The translations under genes were made by a program, and so were the position numbers. This document shows positions 33,477 to 42,139 of a stretch of DNA of 64,000 bases, piece after piece. The notes beneath the pieces are model-generated. The model was given only the letters and a program-made list of their open reading frames with translations, was not told where the DNA came from and searched no databases. The stretch lies in contig NZ_CP158375.1 in assembly GCF_041021955.1 (NCBI RefSeq), positions 1,488,001 through 1,552,000 on the forward strand, read 5' to 3'. Each line of letters starts with the position of its first letter. The stretch's first letter is position 1. Origin of the DNA: Caulobacter sp. 73W. Lineage in GTDB: Bacteria > Pseudomonadota > Alphaproteobacteria > Caulobacterales > Caulobacteraceae.

Positions 33477-33686
33477 ATGTCCCGCTCGCCCATAGAACGG
33501 CTGCTGTTGCTGTCCATCGCGGTTTGCTGGGCGATCACCTTCGCCGGCGCGTGTTCGGAGAGAACAACGCCTGCGGTCGCCCCGCAAGCCACCAGCGACC
33601 CTGCAGTGGAAGCCTCCAAGCCCTCTCAAGCCGCGCAACAGACACCGCAGGGCGAGGTCCCCGCCGATACCCCCTCCAAGCGCTGA
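33477..33686 (+). CDS. Small lipoprotein
   Basis: 69 residues: hydrophobic signal segment ending in FAGAC with Cys26 as lipobox, followed by a Pro/Gln/Ala-rich disordered tail. It is similar in size, lipobox (AC-SE) and composition to the lipoprotein at 63507-63755. Function unknown. Confidence 0.65.
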   Translation: MSRSPIERLLLLSIAVCWAITFAGACSERTTPAVAPQATSDPAVEASKPSQAAQQTPQGEVPADTPSKR

Positions 33687-33920
33687 GGACGTTAGGGGCC
33701 GGCGCCAATGATCGGCGCTGCATTGCAACAGCGTTCGCCATCTTATGGCCACGCTGCCCGACCATGGCCCCATCTTGTCCATAAAGCGGGCGGACTCGGC
33801 GTTTAGGGACACAGGGACAATCCTTCGTCCGCGCACCTTTGAACTTCCTTTGGCCTAAAGGGTTTGCGTCGACTGGAACGACGGGCCAAAGGCAAGGCCA
33901 AGCTTCGAGGTGCACAGGTT

Positions 33921-35900
33921 TTGACGACGTCACGTATCGAGTCCCGTCTGCCCTCAGAGGCGCCGCTCGCCATGCCAGCTCAGGATCTGAAGATCGGCGC
34001 CGCGGCGCCGATCGCGGGCTCCGGACGCGGACGCGGAGTCCTCTTCGCCGCCTTCGCTGTCCTCACCCTGGCGGGCGTAGCGGCGGCCGCCTTCCAACTG
34101 AGCCGTCAGGGCTTTGGACCCGTCGAATTCATCGCGCTGGCCCTGTTCTCGATCCTGTTCGCCTGGGTGGCGTTCGGCTTCGTCAGCGCCGTGGCCGGCT
34201 TCATGGTCCGCCTGCGCGATCGCCGCGCGTCACGTCGCGGCCGGCCGCAGCCGATCCTGTTCACCCGCACCGCAATTCTTCTGCCCGTCTATAACGAAGA
34301 CCCCGGTCGCATCCTGGCGGCGGTGCAGGCCATGACCGAGGACCTGGCCCGGCGCGGCGTGGCCGAGCTGTTCGACATGTTCATCCTCAGCGACACCCGC
34401 GACATGGCCGCCGCGCACGCCGAGCTGGCGGGCGTCGACCGCCTGCGGGCCAAGCTGCCGTCGACCCCGGCGATCTATTATCGCCGCCGCGAGGAGAACA
34501 CCGACCGCAAGGCCGGCAACATCGCCGAATGGGTGGAACGCTTCGGCGGCGCCTATACCTCGATGGTCGTGCTCGACGCCGACAGCCTGATGAGCGGCGA
34601 CACCCTCATCGAGCTGGTGGCGCGCATGGAGGCCGACGACGAGCTTGGCCTTCTGCAGACCTCGCCTGAACTGGTCAACGCCGAGACGCCGTTCGCGCGG
34701 CTGCAGCAGTTCGCGTCGCGCGCCTATGGTCGGATGATCGCCGCCGGTCAGGACTGGTGGTCCGGCGCCGAAGGCAACTACTGGGGCCACAACGCCATCA
34801 TCCGCACGCACGCTTTCGCCAGCTGCGCGGGCCTGCCCAAGCTGCCTGGCCGCAAGCCGTTCGGCGGCCTGATCATGAGCCACGACTTCGTGGAGGCCGC
34901 CCTGCTTCGCCGCGGCGGCTGGAAGGTGCGACTGGCGGCCGACCTGGGCGGCAGCTTCGAGGAGACGCCCCCGACCATCCTCGACATGGCCATCCGCGAC
35001 CGCCGCTGGTGTCAGGGCAACCTGCAGCATGCAGGCGTGCTCGGCGCGGCCGGCCTGCACTGGATCAGCCGCGTCCACCTGCTGCGCGGCATCCTGTCCT
35101 ACGCCACCTCGCCGCTGTGGCTGCTGATGCTGCTGGCCGGCGCGGGCGTGTGGATGAACGGCCGATCGGGCTCTTTGATCAGCGGCTCCGGCGGCGCGGC
35201 CTGGCTGTTCGCCGCGACTATGACCCTGCTGATCGCGCCCAAGCTGCTCTCCAATATCCTGACCCTGTCCGACAGCGCCGAGCGTCGCGCCTTCGGCGGC
35301 GCGGGTCGCTACGGCCTGAGCGTGCTCTTCGAGATCGTCGGCTCGACCCTGGTGGCTCCGGTGCTGATGTTGATGCAGAGCGCCTCGGTGCTGCAGGTCC
35401 TGGCCGGGCGTGATTCCGGCTGGTCGACGCAGAGCCGTGACCCCGGCCGCCTGAGCCGCCGCGAAGCCTGGCGCCTGCATCGCGGTCACATCATGATCGG
35501 CCTGGCCGCCGCCGCCATCGTCCTGGCCATCGACCCGGTGATGCTGTGGTGGTCGGCGCCGGTCTATCTGGGCCTTGTGATCTCCACTCCCCTGGCCATG
35601 GCCCTGTCCAATCCGGGCTTCGCGCCCTGCTTTGGCCTGCTGACCACGCCGGAGGAGCGCGATGTGCCGGCCATCGTGCGCCGGGCTGGCGAGCTTCGCG
35701 CCGCCTATGACGCCGAGGCCCCCATGCGCGCCGAGATCGAACGCCTGATGCGCGGGCCCGCGGAAATCTACCAGCTCGACCGGGCGCGCGCCCGCGCTGG
35801 CCGTCCCGTGGTCACAACCGCGCACCCCAGCCCACCCGCGCCCCTGGCCCGTCGCTGGTGGCGCGCCTACCGCTCGGCCGCGCAGGCGCTGACGGCCTGA
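33921..35900 (+). CDS. opgH: Glucans biosynthesis glucosyltransferase H
   Basis: About 659 residues, inner-membrane GT2 glucosyltransferase that extends and exports osmoregulated periplasmic glucans. Motifs: ILLPVYNEDP, VLDADSLMSGDTL (metal-binding DxD), WWSGAEGNYWGHNAIIR, and RDRRWCQGNLQH (QxxRW-type). Two N-terminal and several C-terminal hydrophobic segments. The start is uncertain: TTG 33921 follows GAGGTG at fitting distance; ATG 33972 would remove 17 residues. No opgG lies beside it, so the partner gene must be elsewhere. Confidence 0.93.
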   Translation: MTTSRIESRLPSEAPLAMPAQDLKIGAAAPIAGSGRGRGVLFAAFAVLTLAGVAAAAFQLSRQGFGPVEFIALALFSILFAWVAFGFVSAVAGFMVRLRDRRASRRGRPQPILFTRTAILLPVYNEDPGRILAAVQAMTEDLARRGVAELFDMFILSDTRDMAAAHAELAGVDRLRAKLPSTPAIYYRRREENTDRKAGNIAEWVERFGGAYTSMVVLDADSLMSGDTLIELVARMEADDELGLLQTSPELVNAETPFARLQQFASRAYGRMIAAGQDWWSGAEGNYWGHNAIIRTHAFASCAGLPKLPGRKPFGGLIMSHDFVEAALLRRGGWKVRLAADLGGSFEETPPTILDMAIRDRRWCQGNLQHAGVLGAAGLHWISRVHLLRGILSYATSPLWLLMLLAGAGVWMNGRSGSLISGSGGAAWLFAATMTLLIAPKLLSNILTLSDSAERRAFGGAGRYGLSVLFEIVGSTLVAPVLMLMQSASVLQVLAGRDSGWSTQSRDPGRLSRREAWRLHRGHIMIGLAAAAIVLAIDPVMLWWSAPVYLGLVISTPLAMALSNPGFAPCFGLLTTPEERDVPAIVRRAGELRAAYDAEAPMRAEIERLMRGPAEIYQLDRARARAGRPVVTTAHPSPPAPLARRWWRAYRSAAQALTA

Positions 35901-35958
35901 TCACGTCGACGCTGAGGTCGGGGTTTGCCGACGCGCTTCAAAGGTCCATCTAACGCTC

Positions 35959-36654
35959 ATGAAGCTTGGCATTCTCGAGACGGGCGCGCCGCCCGAAGCC
36001 CTGGTCGATCGCTTCGGCGGCTATGGCGAGATGATGCGCCGGATGCTTGGTCCGGCGTTTCCGACCACCGTCTATGACGTGCGCTCCGGCCAGCTGCCTA
36101 GCGACGGCGCCGAATGCGATGGCTGGCTGATCACCGGCTCGGCGGCGGGGGTCTATGATCCCGATCCTTGGATCGGCGATCTGACGACCTTTCTGCGCGA
36201 GGCGTCCGGCGCCGCGCCCATGGTCGGCATCTGCTTCGGACATCAGGTGATGGCGCAGGCCTTTGGCGGGGAAGTGGTGAAGTCGCCCAAGGGCTGGGGC
36301 GTGGGCCTGCACACCTATGAGGTGGAGCGCGCTTATCCATGGATGGACAGCACCGCGTCGATCAGCCTGTCGGTCTCGCACCAAGACCAGGTGGTGTCCC
36401 TGCCGCCAGGAGCCGAGGTCGTCGCCTCCAGCGCCTTCACGCCCCTGGCTGTTCTCGCCTATCCGGACCGCCGCGCCCTGTCCCTGCAGGCTCACCCGGA
36501 GTTCGACGCCGACTACACCCGCGCCCTCATCGCCAGCCGGCGCGGGTCACGGATCGACGAAGACTTCGCCGACGCCGCTATCGGCTCCCTGGCGGGCGAG
36601 GATGACCGCCAGCGGGTCGCGGTCTGGCTGCGGCGGTTCCTGACGAGCGTCTGA
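35959..36654 (+). CDS. Class I glutamine amidotransferase-like protein
   Basis: 231 residues. GATase fold with nucleophile C92 in GICFGHQ, and H179 with E181 in QAHPEF, a complete triad. Single-domain members act as GMP-synthase-like or gamma-glutamyl hydrolase enzymes; the substrate is not shown by sequence. Monocistronic, followed by an intrinsic terminator candidate. Confidence 0.88.
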   Translation: MKLGILETGAPPEALVDRFGGYGEMMRRMLGPAFPTTVYDVRSGQLPSDGAECDGWLITGSAAGVYDPDPWIGDLTTFLREASGAAPMVGICFGHQVMAQAFGGEVVKSPKGWGVGLHTYEVERAYPWMDSTASISLSVSHQDQVVSLPPGAEVVASSAFTPLAVLAYPDRRALSLQAHPEFDADYTRALIASRRGSRIDEDFADAAIGSLAGEDDRQRVAVWLRRFLTSV

Positions 36655-36674
36655 TAGGAGATCCAGCTAGAGAT

Positions 36675-36696
36675 GGACCATTGAATGGTCCCTTTT
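36675..36696 (+). terminator. Intrinsic terminator (or toxin-antitoxin operator)
   Basis: Inverted repeat GGACCAT-TGA-ATGGTCC (36675-36691) followed by CTTTTT, 21 bases after the amidotransferase stop. Stem plus T-run fits a terminator; its place 40 bases before the antitoxin start means it could also be the operator of that module. Confidence 0.6.
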
Positions 36697-36729
36697 TCAG
36701 TTCGATGTTCTATCCATCGCGAGACTTCG

Positions 36730-36990
36730 ATGCCGCGCGTTTCGGTCACCGACGCCAAGGGTCAACTTACCGATCTTGTCCGCAGAGCCGAGGCCGGCGA
36801 TGAGGTCATTCTGACGCGCCACGGTCATCCTGCGGTGCGCCTGGTCCCCGTCCGGCCCACGTCTGACGCGGCAGCGCGGCGCAAGCTGCTTCAGTCCGTC
36901 AGGCGATCGGCGATGCTGACGCGTAAGGCGGGCCCCAGCGCCGCGCGTAGCCAGGACTTCCTCTACGACGATGATGGCCTTCCTGAATGA
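36730..36990 (+). CDS. Phd/YefM-type antitoxin (VapB)
   Basis: 86 residues from ATG 36730. MPRVSVTDAKGQLTDLVRRAEAGDEVILTRHGHPAVRLVP is the Phd/YefM fold that binds DNA and, with the disordered C-terminus, wraps the toxin. The ATGA overlap with the PIN toxin is standard. It should repress its own promoter together with the toxin. Confidence 0.9.
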   Translation: MPRVSVTDAKGQLTDLVRRAEAGDEVILTRHGHPAVRLVPVRPTSDAAARRKLLQSVRRSAMLTRKAGPSAARSQDFLYDDDGLPE

Positions 36991-37370
36991 TCGTGGTCGA
37001 TACTTCGGCGCTCATGGCGATCCTGTTGAATGAAGCCGAGGCCGATGCCTGCGCCCAAGCCCTTGAGACAGAATTCGAACTCGTGATTTCGGCGGGAACG
37101 GTAGCTGAAGCGCTCATCGTCGCTGCGCGCAGAAACCTTGGGGAGCAGATGGCTCGCCTCATAGACGGCCTGGGCTTTGAGATTGTCGAGGTGACGCGCA
37201 GCTCGGCGCAACGCGTTGCGCAAGCCTATGAGCGGTGGCGCAAGGGCGTCCATCCCGCCTCGCTCAACTTCGGCGACTGCTTCGCCTATGAGATAGCAAA
37301 GCAGCGAGACTGCCCACTGCTCTACGTCGGTGAGGATTTCGCCAGGACCGATCTGGAGTCCGCTCGCTAG
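36987..37370 (+). CDS. PIN-domain toxin (VapC)
   Basis: 127-aa PIN ribonuclease. Acidic residues D5 (VVDTSAL), E41, D97 (NFGDCFAYE) and D117 form the metal site, so the toxin looks intact. Unlike HicAB at 41.9 kb, this module appears functional. Confidence 0.92.
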   Translation: MIVVDTSALMAILLNEAEADACAQALETEFELVISAGTVAEALIVAARRNLGEQMARLIDGLGFEIVEVTRSSAQRVAQAYERWRKGVHPASLNFGDCFAYEIAKQRDCPLLYVGEDFARTDLESAR

Positions 37371-37470
37371 GCTTCGCCACCGTATTTCTACGGACCTGCG
37401 CGATCGATCCCGACTGAGTACATGGAGGCCGGAGGCCCGCCATTCAGGCGCGCCTCGTTCGAGAACCATC

Positions 37471-37740
37471 ATGTTTCGGGACGTAGAGAGCCTTTTCGAC
37501 CGTATCGGCCAGGCCGATCTCAACTACCGCGTCTTCGACAACCTGCCCACGGAAGACGGCGGCGTCGTAGCCCTGCGCGCCAAGGCGCCGGCGCCATCCG
37601 CTCAAAACCAGAACCGCTCAGGCCTGCTTCGCGCCTATGCGACGAAGGTCGAGGTTCGACAGGCGCCGGCTCCGAGCAACGGGACCTCGCTGGCCGCATT
37701 GTTCACGATCCTTGCAAGCAAGGCGACCGACGCGGCCTGA
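37471..37740 (+). CDS. Small protein of a paralogous pair, BcsR-like N-terminus
   Basis: 89 residues from ATG 37471. DVESLFDRIGQADLNYRVFD at the start, LLRAYA in the middle and TSLAALFTIL at the end match, in order, the gene at 29578-29895. The first block resembles BcsR-type regulators of cellulose synthase by eye. No bcs genes are in the window. It converges on the DedA gene. Confidence 0.68.
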   Translation: MFRDVESLFDRIGQADLNYRVFDNLPTEDGGVVALRAKAPAPSAQNQNRSGLLRAYATKVEVRQAPAPSNGTSLAALFTILASKATDAA

Positions 37741-37748
37741 CGCGTGCT

Positions 37749-38384
37749 CTAGAAGGTCTCGCAAGGGCGCGCGCGGCGTGCGGGCGGCCGCGCGATAAGC
37801 GCCGCGAGCGCCAGGGCGGCGGCGAAGGCGATCGCCAGGACGATGAGCGAACGCAGACCGATCGGCCCCGCCATGCTGACGCCGCGCCCAGCCAGATAGC
37901 CTGGCGCCAGGAAGGCCGCGACCCACACCACGCCCGAGGCCGCATTGGCCAGATGGAAGCGCACGGGCGGCATGCCCGCCACCCCGGTGAGCACCGGCAC
38001 AAAAGCCCGCAGCGGACCGGCGAACCGTCCGGCGAAGATGGCGATCACGCCATGGCGCGCGGTCGCATGCCGCGCCTGGTCGACGATGGCTCCGTGACGC
38101 GCCAGCCAGGGATGGGAAAGCGCCCGCTCTCCCAGCGACCGGCCAAGAGCGTAGGAGACGGCGTCGCCGATGATCGCGCCAGCGACGGCGAAGACGATCA
38201 CATGGACGGGATCAAGGACGCCAGTGGCGATCAGGCCGCCGGCGGCGAACAGCATCGCGGTGGCCGGCAGGAAAGCCCCGATCACCAGCATGGATTCGCC
38301 GAAGGTCAGAAGCCCCAGGACCAGTCCCGCCCAGGCGCTGTGCTGGGCGATGAAGCCCGAAGCGGCGTGGGTGAAGGCGTGCAT
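37749..38384 (-). CDS. DedA-family membrane protein
   Basis: 211 residues with about five hydrophobic segments and the DedA/SNARE-associated core: F-x-E-x-x-LVIGAFLPATA, GDAVSYALGRSLG and the FAGRFAGPLRAFVPVLTGVAGM block (conserved Arg and Gly). DedA proteins are undecaprenyl-phosphate or lipid flippases that support envelope integrity and pH tolerance. Confidence 0.9.
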   Translation of the reverse strand: MHAFTHAASGFIAQHSAWAGLVLGLLTFGESMLVIGAFLPATAMLFAAGGLIATGVLDPVHVIVFAVAGAIIGDAVSYALGRSLGERALSHPWLARHGAIVDQARHATARHGVIAIFAGRFAGPLRAFVPVLTGVAGMPPVRFHLANAASGVVWVAAFLAPGYLAGRGVSMAGPIGLRSLIVLAIAFAAALALAALIARPPARRARPCETF

Positions 38385-38571
38385 GGGTCTTGAGCTTTCC
38401 GGTCAACGGCCTCCGCCATCGGACAGCCGTGAACGGTGATATACGTCCGTACAGTAAAACTGCAATATGCGTTTGATGTATAGCCCGTACGCGCTTTGGA
38501 GGTGTGCGATGAAAAGCACACCGGGGGCGATCGGCGGCGCCGGCCGAGGGACCGCACCGCCCGCGCGCCGC

Positions 38572-38811
38572 CTACTTCGGATCGTCCTTGATGGCGTCCT
38601 TGGCGTCCTCAACGGTTTCCTTGACGCCCCCGACCACCTGATCCTTCTCGCCTTCGCGCTGCAGGCTCTTGTCGCCGGTCACGTCGCCCACGGCCTCCTT
38701 GATGTCGCCCTTGGTGCGCTGCGTCCCGCCGTCCGACTGATCGCCGCAGGCCATCAGCAGGCCCGCCGCGCCGATTAGGGTTATCGCCAGGCCGGTCTTT
38801 CGCATGGTCAT
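38572..38811 (-). CDS. CsbD-like lipoprotein
   Basis: 79 residues from ATG 38811 (GGAG 6 bases upstream). Signal with lipobox LMAC, then a CsbD-like unit: TKGDIKEAVGDVTGDKSLQREGEKDQVVGG and VKETVEDAKDAIKD. CsbD proteins are small, hydrophilic stress proteins; the lipoprotein form would place it in the envelope. Confidence 0.8.
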   Translation of the reverse strand: MTMRKTGLAITLIGAAGLLMACGDQSDGGTQRTKGDIKEAVGDVTGDKSLQREGEKDQVVGGVKETVEDAKDAIKDDPK

Positions 38812-39190
38812 GAGGAGCTCCATCAGTAGCGCCGCTTGAGCGCAGATCCCCTGTGTAAGACGCATCCACGGCAAAGGTTCACGATCGGCCGCAGCCGCCG
38901 CCCCAAGATGCCTAGCCGCGGAACGCCCTCTGGCAAGTCTGGACGTGCCGCCCCAAGGCCGATTGACCGCTCGAAACGGCAGGCATACCCCGTCGGGGCG
39001 TGTCCAAATGATGACGTTCTGTTTCCGACGAACGGATATGGCGCTAGTCCCGCTTGCGATTTTGCCCCCGTCTGCCTACAGCGATATGCGCGCGGTGGTG
39101 CGGCCTTGGTCGACATCGCCGCCGCGTGGTCTTGAACTTGAACAAATACGGTCCGAGCTGACTATAGGCGGCCGGTCCGGTGGAGCACCC
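38812..39190. other. Intergenic region, cold-shock gene leader
   Basis: About 380 bases between diverging genes, with no supported ORF. The last 100-150 bases before 39191 are likely the long leader typical of cold-shock genes; no clear promoter could be read. Confidence 0.4.
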
Positions 39191-39745
39191 ATGGCGCACG
39201 GCGTCGTTAAATTCTTCAATGCGGCCAAGGGCTTTGGCTTCATCTCTCCGGACGACGGTTCGGCTGACATCTTCGTCCACATCTCGGCGCTGCATAACAG
39301 CGGCCTCGACAACGTGAACGAAGGCGACCAGGTCAACTTCGAAGTCGAGCAGGACCGTCGCACGGGCAAGCTCAACGCGGTCGACATCCAGGTCACCTCG
39401 GCGGCCCCCCCGCGTCAGCGCGGCGGCTTCGGCGGCGGTCGTGACGACCGTGGCCCCCCGCGTGACCGCGGCTTCGGCGGTGATCGCGGCGGCTTCGGCG
39501 GCGGTTACGGCGGCGGCCAGAGCGGCTCGCTGGGCTCGGGCTCGGGCGTGGTGAAGTGGTTCAACCCGACCAAGGGCTTTGGTTTCATCCAGCCTTCGGA
39601 TGGCGGCGCCGACATCTTCGTGCACATCTCGGCCGTGGAACGCGCCGGTCTGCGCGGCCTCAACGACGGTCAATCGGTCACCTACGACCTGGAAGCCGAT
39701 CGCCGTTCGGGCAAGACCTCGGCCGTGAACCTGCGCGTCGGCTAA
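39191..39745 (+). CDS. Cold-shock protein with two CSD domains
   Basis: 184 residues from ATG 39191 (GGAG 8 bases upstream). Two cold-shock domains, each with the RNA-binding pairs ([44 protein letters not shown]), joined by a 45-residue Gly/Arg-rich linker (GGFGGG repeats) like eukaryotic RGG segments. Double-CSD proteins of this layout are known in Caulobacter and relatives (CspC/CspD type), where they act as RNA chaperones in cold or stationary phase. Confidence 0.93.
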   Translation: MAHGVVKFFNAAKGFGFISPDDGSADIFVHISALHNSGLDNVNEGDQVNFEVEQDRRTGKLNAVDIQVTSAAPPRQRGGFGGGRDDRGPPRDRGFGGDRGGFGGGYGGGQSGSLGSGSGVVKWFNPTKGFGFIQPSDGGADIFVHISAVERAGLRGLNDGQSVTYDLEADRRSGKTSAVNLRVG

Positions 39746-39760
39746 GGCCAGCGCCAGCTC

Positions 39761-40015
39761 ATGACTGAAGCTCCGCGTCGTCCGATCCTCAAACTGAAGA
39801 CGACGCCCAAGCCGCCGGAAGCCGCGCCTGTCGCGGTTCCGGCGCAGAGCGCGCCGCAGTGGAAATGCAAACCCTGCGGCGCGGCCTTCTTCGTCGCTGA
39901 TGATCTCGCGCCGGAGGATGCTGTCCGCTGCGTCTCCTGCGGCGCCCGCCTCGGCAAAGCCGAGGATTTCCGCTCCGGCTCCGGCAAGGTGCGAGCCCGC
40001 CGCATTGGTGGTTGA
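39761..40015 (+). CDS. Small zinc-ribbon-like protein
   Basis: 84 residues. Basic Pro-rich N-terminus, then two CxxC pairs (C36, C39 and C57, C60) spaced as in a zinc ribbon, and a basic tail. Probably nucleic-acid associated. It starts 15 bases after the cold-shock gene stop and is likely co-transcribed. Confidence 0.75.
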   Translation: MTEAPRRPILKLKTTPKPPEAAPVAVPAQSAPQWKCKPCGAAFFVADDLAPEDAVRCVSCGARLGKAEDFRSGSGKVRARRIGG

Positions 40016-40081
40016 GCGCGGCTGCATGACTAGATTTACAGGCATCTCACAGTTCTAGAACCTGATGAGGCTGCACCATGC

Positions 40082-41809
40082 TTGCACTTAAGCTCATCGT
40101 CCGTGCTTAAGCGCGTGCTCGGGTGGCTGGGCGGCAAGGCGGCGCTCTATGCAGCGCTCGTCGCGGCGATTCTGGCCAGCGCCTTCGTCGTCCCCTGGCT
40201 TCAGTCGCAATGGCGCGATCCCGCCCGCCAGTTGGCGTCCGCCAAGCGGCTGGAGACGCAGGTGGTCGCCCCGCTGGCGACGCAACGTGTTCTCGCCCAG
40301 CAGAGGCTGGACGCGATCGGCGCCGACGCCCGCACCAAGAGTCTCGCCCAGTTGGATCTGGCGCTCGCCGAGGCCCGGCAGGAGAAAGCTGCAGCGGAAG
40401 GGCGCCGACGCTCCATCAGCGACAAGGCCGTCAGCTTGGCGTCGGGCAGGACCGACGCCCTGCTCCAGGACGGCCGCACCGAGCTCGAGATTCAGCTTCG
40501 CGACGCAGAGATCGCCGGCCTGAGCGCAGCGCGCGAGCGGATCATCAAGGGCGACGCCCTGGCCGCGCTCAGCCTCGACCTCGACGACGCCAGACAGGCG
40601 GCCGACCAGGCCCGCTCGACGTGCAGGGCCGCGCGGCTGGAGCTGGAAGCGGCCCAGGCGCGATGGCAGGTGAAGGCCACCCTTGGCCTCTACGACCGCG
40701 ACCGGCTTGGCGATCTGACGCAGCGCCGGGAAGAGCTCTGCGCCCGCTCAAGGGCCGCTGACCAACGACAACTGGCCGCGCAGGGGCTGCAGGACGCAGC
40801 GGCCAAATCCTACGCGGCTGCGCGGGGCTGGACTGACGCCCGTATCGGACCCGTGACCGCCGAGGTGGAGACCTGGATCGCCAGGGAGCGAGTCGGAGCC
40901 GAGGGAACCTGGGGCCAGAAGCTGTCGCTTTGGGCGGAGCGCGTCCACCTGCCCGACGCCCTTCGCCGGGCCGCCGCGGCGCTGGCGGTCATCATCGCCG
41001 CGCCCTACCTGATCCGCCTGTTCTGCTATTTCGTCCTGGCCCCGGTAGCCATGCGCCGCCCTCGCATCCGCATCGGCGGAGACGACGCGTCCTCAGTCGT
41101 GATCCCTATGGCGGAGCGCTCGGCCGCCTCGGTCAGCGTCCGCCTGGCGGGCGGCGAGGAGTTGGTGGTGCGCCACGGCTTCCTGCAAAGCACCAGCGAC
41201 GCCGGCGCAAAGGCGACCCAATGGCTCCTCGACGCTTCCCATCCCATCACCAGCATCGCCGCCGGCCTGACCTTCCTCACCCGCATCCGGGGCGAAGGCG
41301 AGGTGACGGGGGTCTCGGCGGTCCGTGATCCGTTCTCGGAAGTGACGGTGCTGACCTTGCCGCCGGGCGCGTCATGCGTGCTGCAGCCTCGCGCCCTGGC
41401 CGCCGTCGTCAAGCCTATCGGTCAACGCCTGCGCGTGACGGCCCATTGGCGGCTGCTGTCGCTCAACGCCTGGCTGACCATGCAACTGCGTTTCCTGGTC
41501 TTCCACGGCCCGGCCCGCCTGGTGCTGCAGGGCGGCCGCGGCGTCCGCGTCGAGAGGGCCGAGCGGGGGCGGATCCTGGGCCAGGATCAGGTCGTCGGCT
41601 TCTCCACCGACCTGGCCTATTCGGTGACCCGGACCGAGACCTTCTGGCCATATTTCTTTGGGCGCGAGCCGCTCCTGAAGGATCGGGTGGCGGCTGGCGA
41701 CGGGGTGCTTATCGTCGAGGAGGCCCCCATGGCCGGCCGGCACGGCGACCAGGTCCGGCGTGGCGTCGAGGGCGCCGTCGACGCGCTCATGAAGGTCTTC
41801 GGACTCTAG
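40082..41809 (+). CDS. Membrane protein with long coiled coil, unknown function
   Basis: 575 residues from TTG 40082; GTG 40103 is an alternative. N-terminal helix (AALYAALVAAILASAFVVPWL), an Ala/Arg/Glu-rich coiled coil (about 45-290), a second membrane helix (LRRAAAALAVIIAAPYLIRLFCYFVLAPVA) and a beta-rich cytoplasmic domain (320-570) with no recognised family. An ATG at 40078 with GAGG upstream encodes only MLALKLIVRA before TAA, overlapping this start. Confidence 0.7.
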   Translation: MHLSSSSVLKRVLGWLGGKAALYAALVAAILASAFVVPWLQSQWRDPARQLASAKRLETQVVAPLATQRVLAQQRLDAIGADARTKSLAQLDLALAEARQEKAAAEGRRRSISDKAVSLASGRTDALLQDGRTELEIQLRDAEIAGLSAARERIIKGDALAALSLDLDDARQAADQARSTCRAARLELEAAQARWQVKATLGLYDRDRLGDLTQRREELCARSRAADQRQLAAQGLQDAAAKSYAAARGWTDARIGPVTAEVETWIARERVGAEGTWGQKLSLWAERVHLPDALRRAAAALAVIIAAPYLIRLFCYFVLAPVAMRRPRIRIGGDDASSVVIPMAERSAASVSVRLAGGEELVVRHGFLQSTSDAGAKATQWLLDASHPITSIAAGLTFLTRIRGEGEVTGVSAVRDPFSEVTVLTLPPGASCVLQPRALAAVVKPIGQRLRVTAHWRLLSLNAWLTMQLRFLVFHGPARLVLQGGRGVRVERAERGRILGQDQVVGFSTDLAYSVTRTETFWPYFFGREPLLKDRVAAGDGVLIVEEAPMAGRHGDQVRRGVEGAVDALMKVFGL

Positions 41810-41885
41810 TTGCCTAAGGTCGCCGGCCAAAGCATGCAATCACATTGTGATTGCAAAAAACATCGTGGCGAACTCGGTTGCTCGC

Positions 41886-42139
41886 ATGAATAGCCAGCAT
41901 TCGAAGGTGCTGGCGGCTGTCTTCCGAAATCCGGTTTCGTGAACACTCGCGTGGGCCGACATCGAACGCCTGCTCATCGCGGCCGGGTGCGACGTCAGCG
42001 AAGGCGATGGTTTTCGGGTCCGCTTTATCTGCAAGGGGATCGTGGCCTCGTTCCAACGTCCCCACCCGGCCAAAGAGGCCAAGCGTTATCAGGTCGAGAC
42101 GCGCGAGACTTCCTTGTGAAGATTGGAGTGAGGCCATGA
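41886..42139 (+). pseudogene. HicA-family toxin, inactivated
   Basis: Reading from ATG 41886: MNSQHSKVLAAVFRNPVS, then TGA at 41940 where Gly is expected, then TLAWADIERLLIAAGCDV, the HicA strand RVRF...ASFQRPHPAKEAKRYQV. At about 42100 one base is missing and the family's end RDFLVKIGVRP lies in the next frame, stopping at 42139. That stop overlaps the HicB start as ATGA, as in intact hicAB pairs. Two independent lesions make sequencing error unlikely for this gene. Confidence 0.78.

Noticed and set aside
34230..35825. 531-codon minus-strand open frame opposite opgH
   Set aside because: Mirror of a well-supported gene in very GC-rich DNA; His/Gln/Ala-rich chance composition, no domain.
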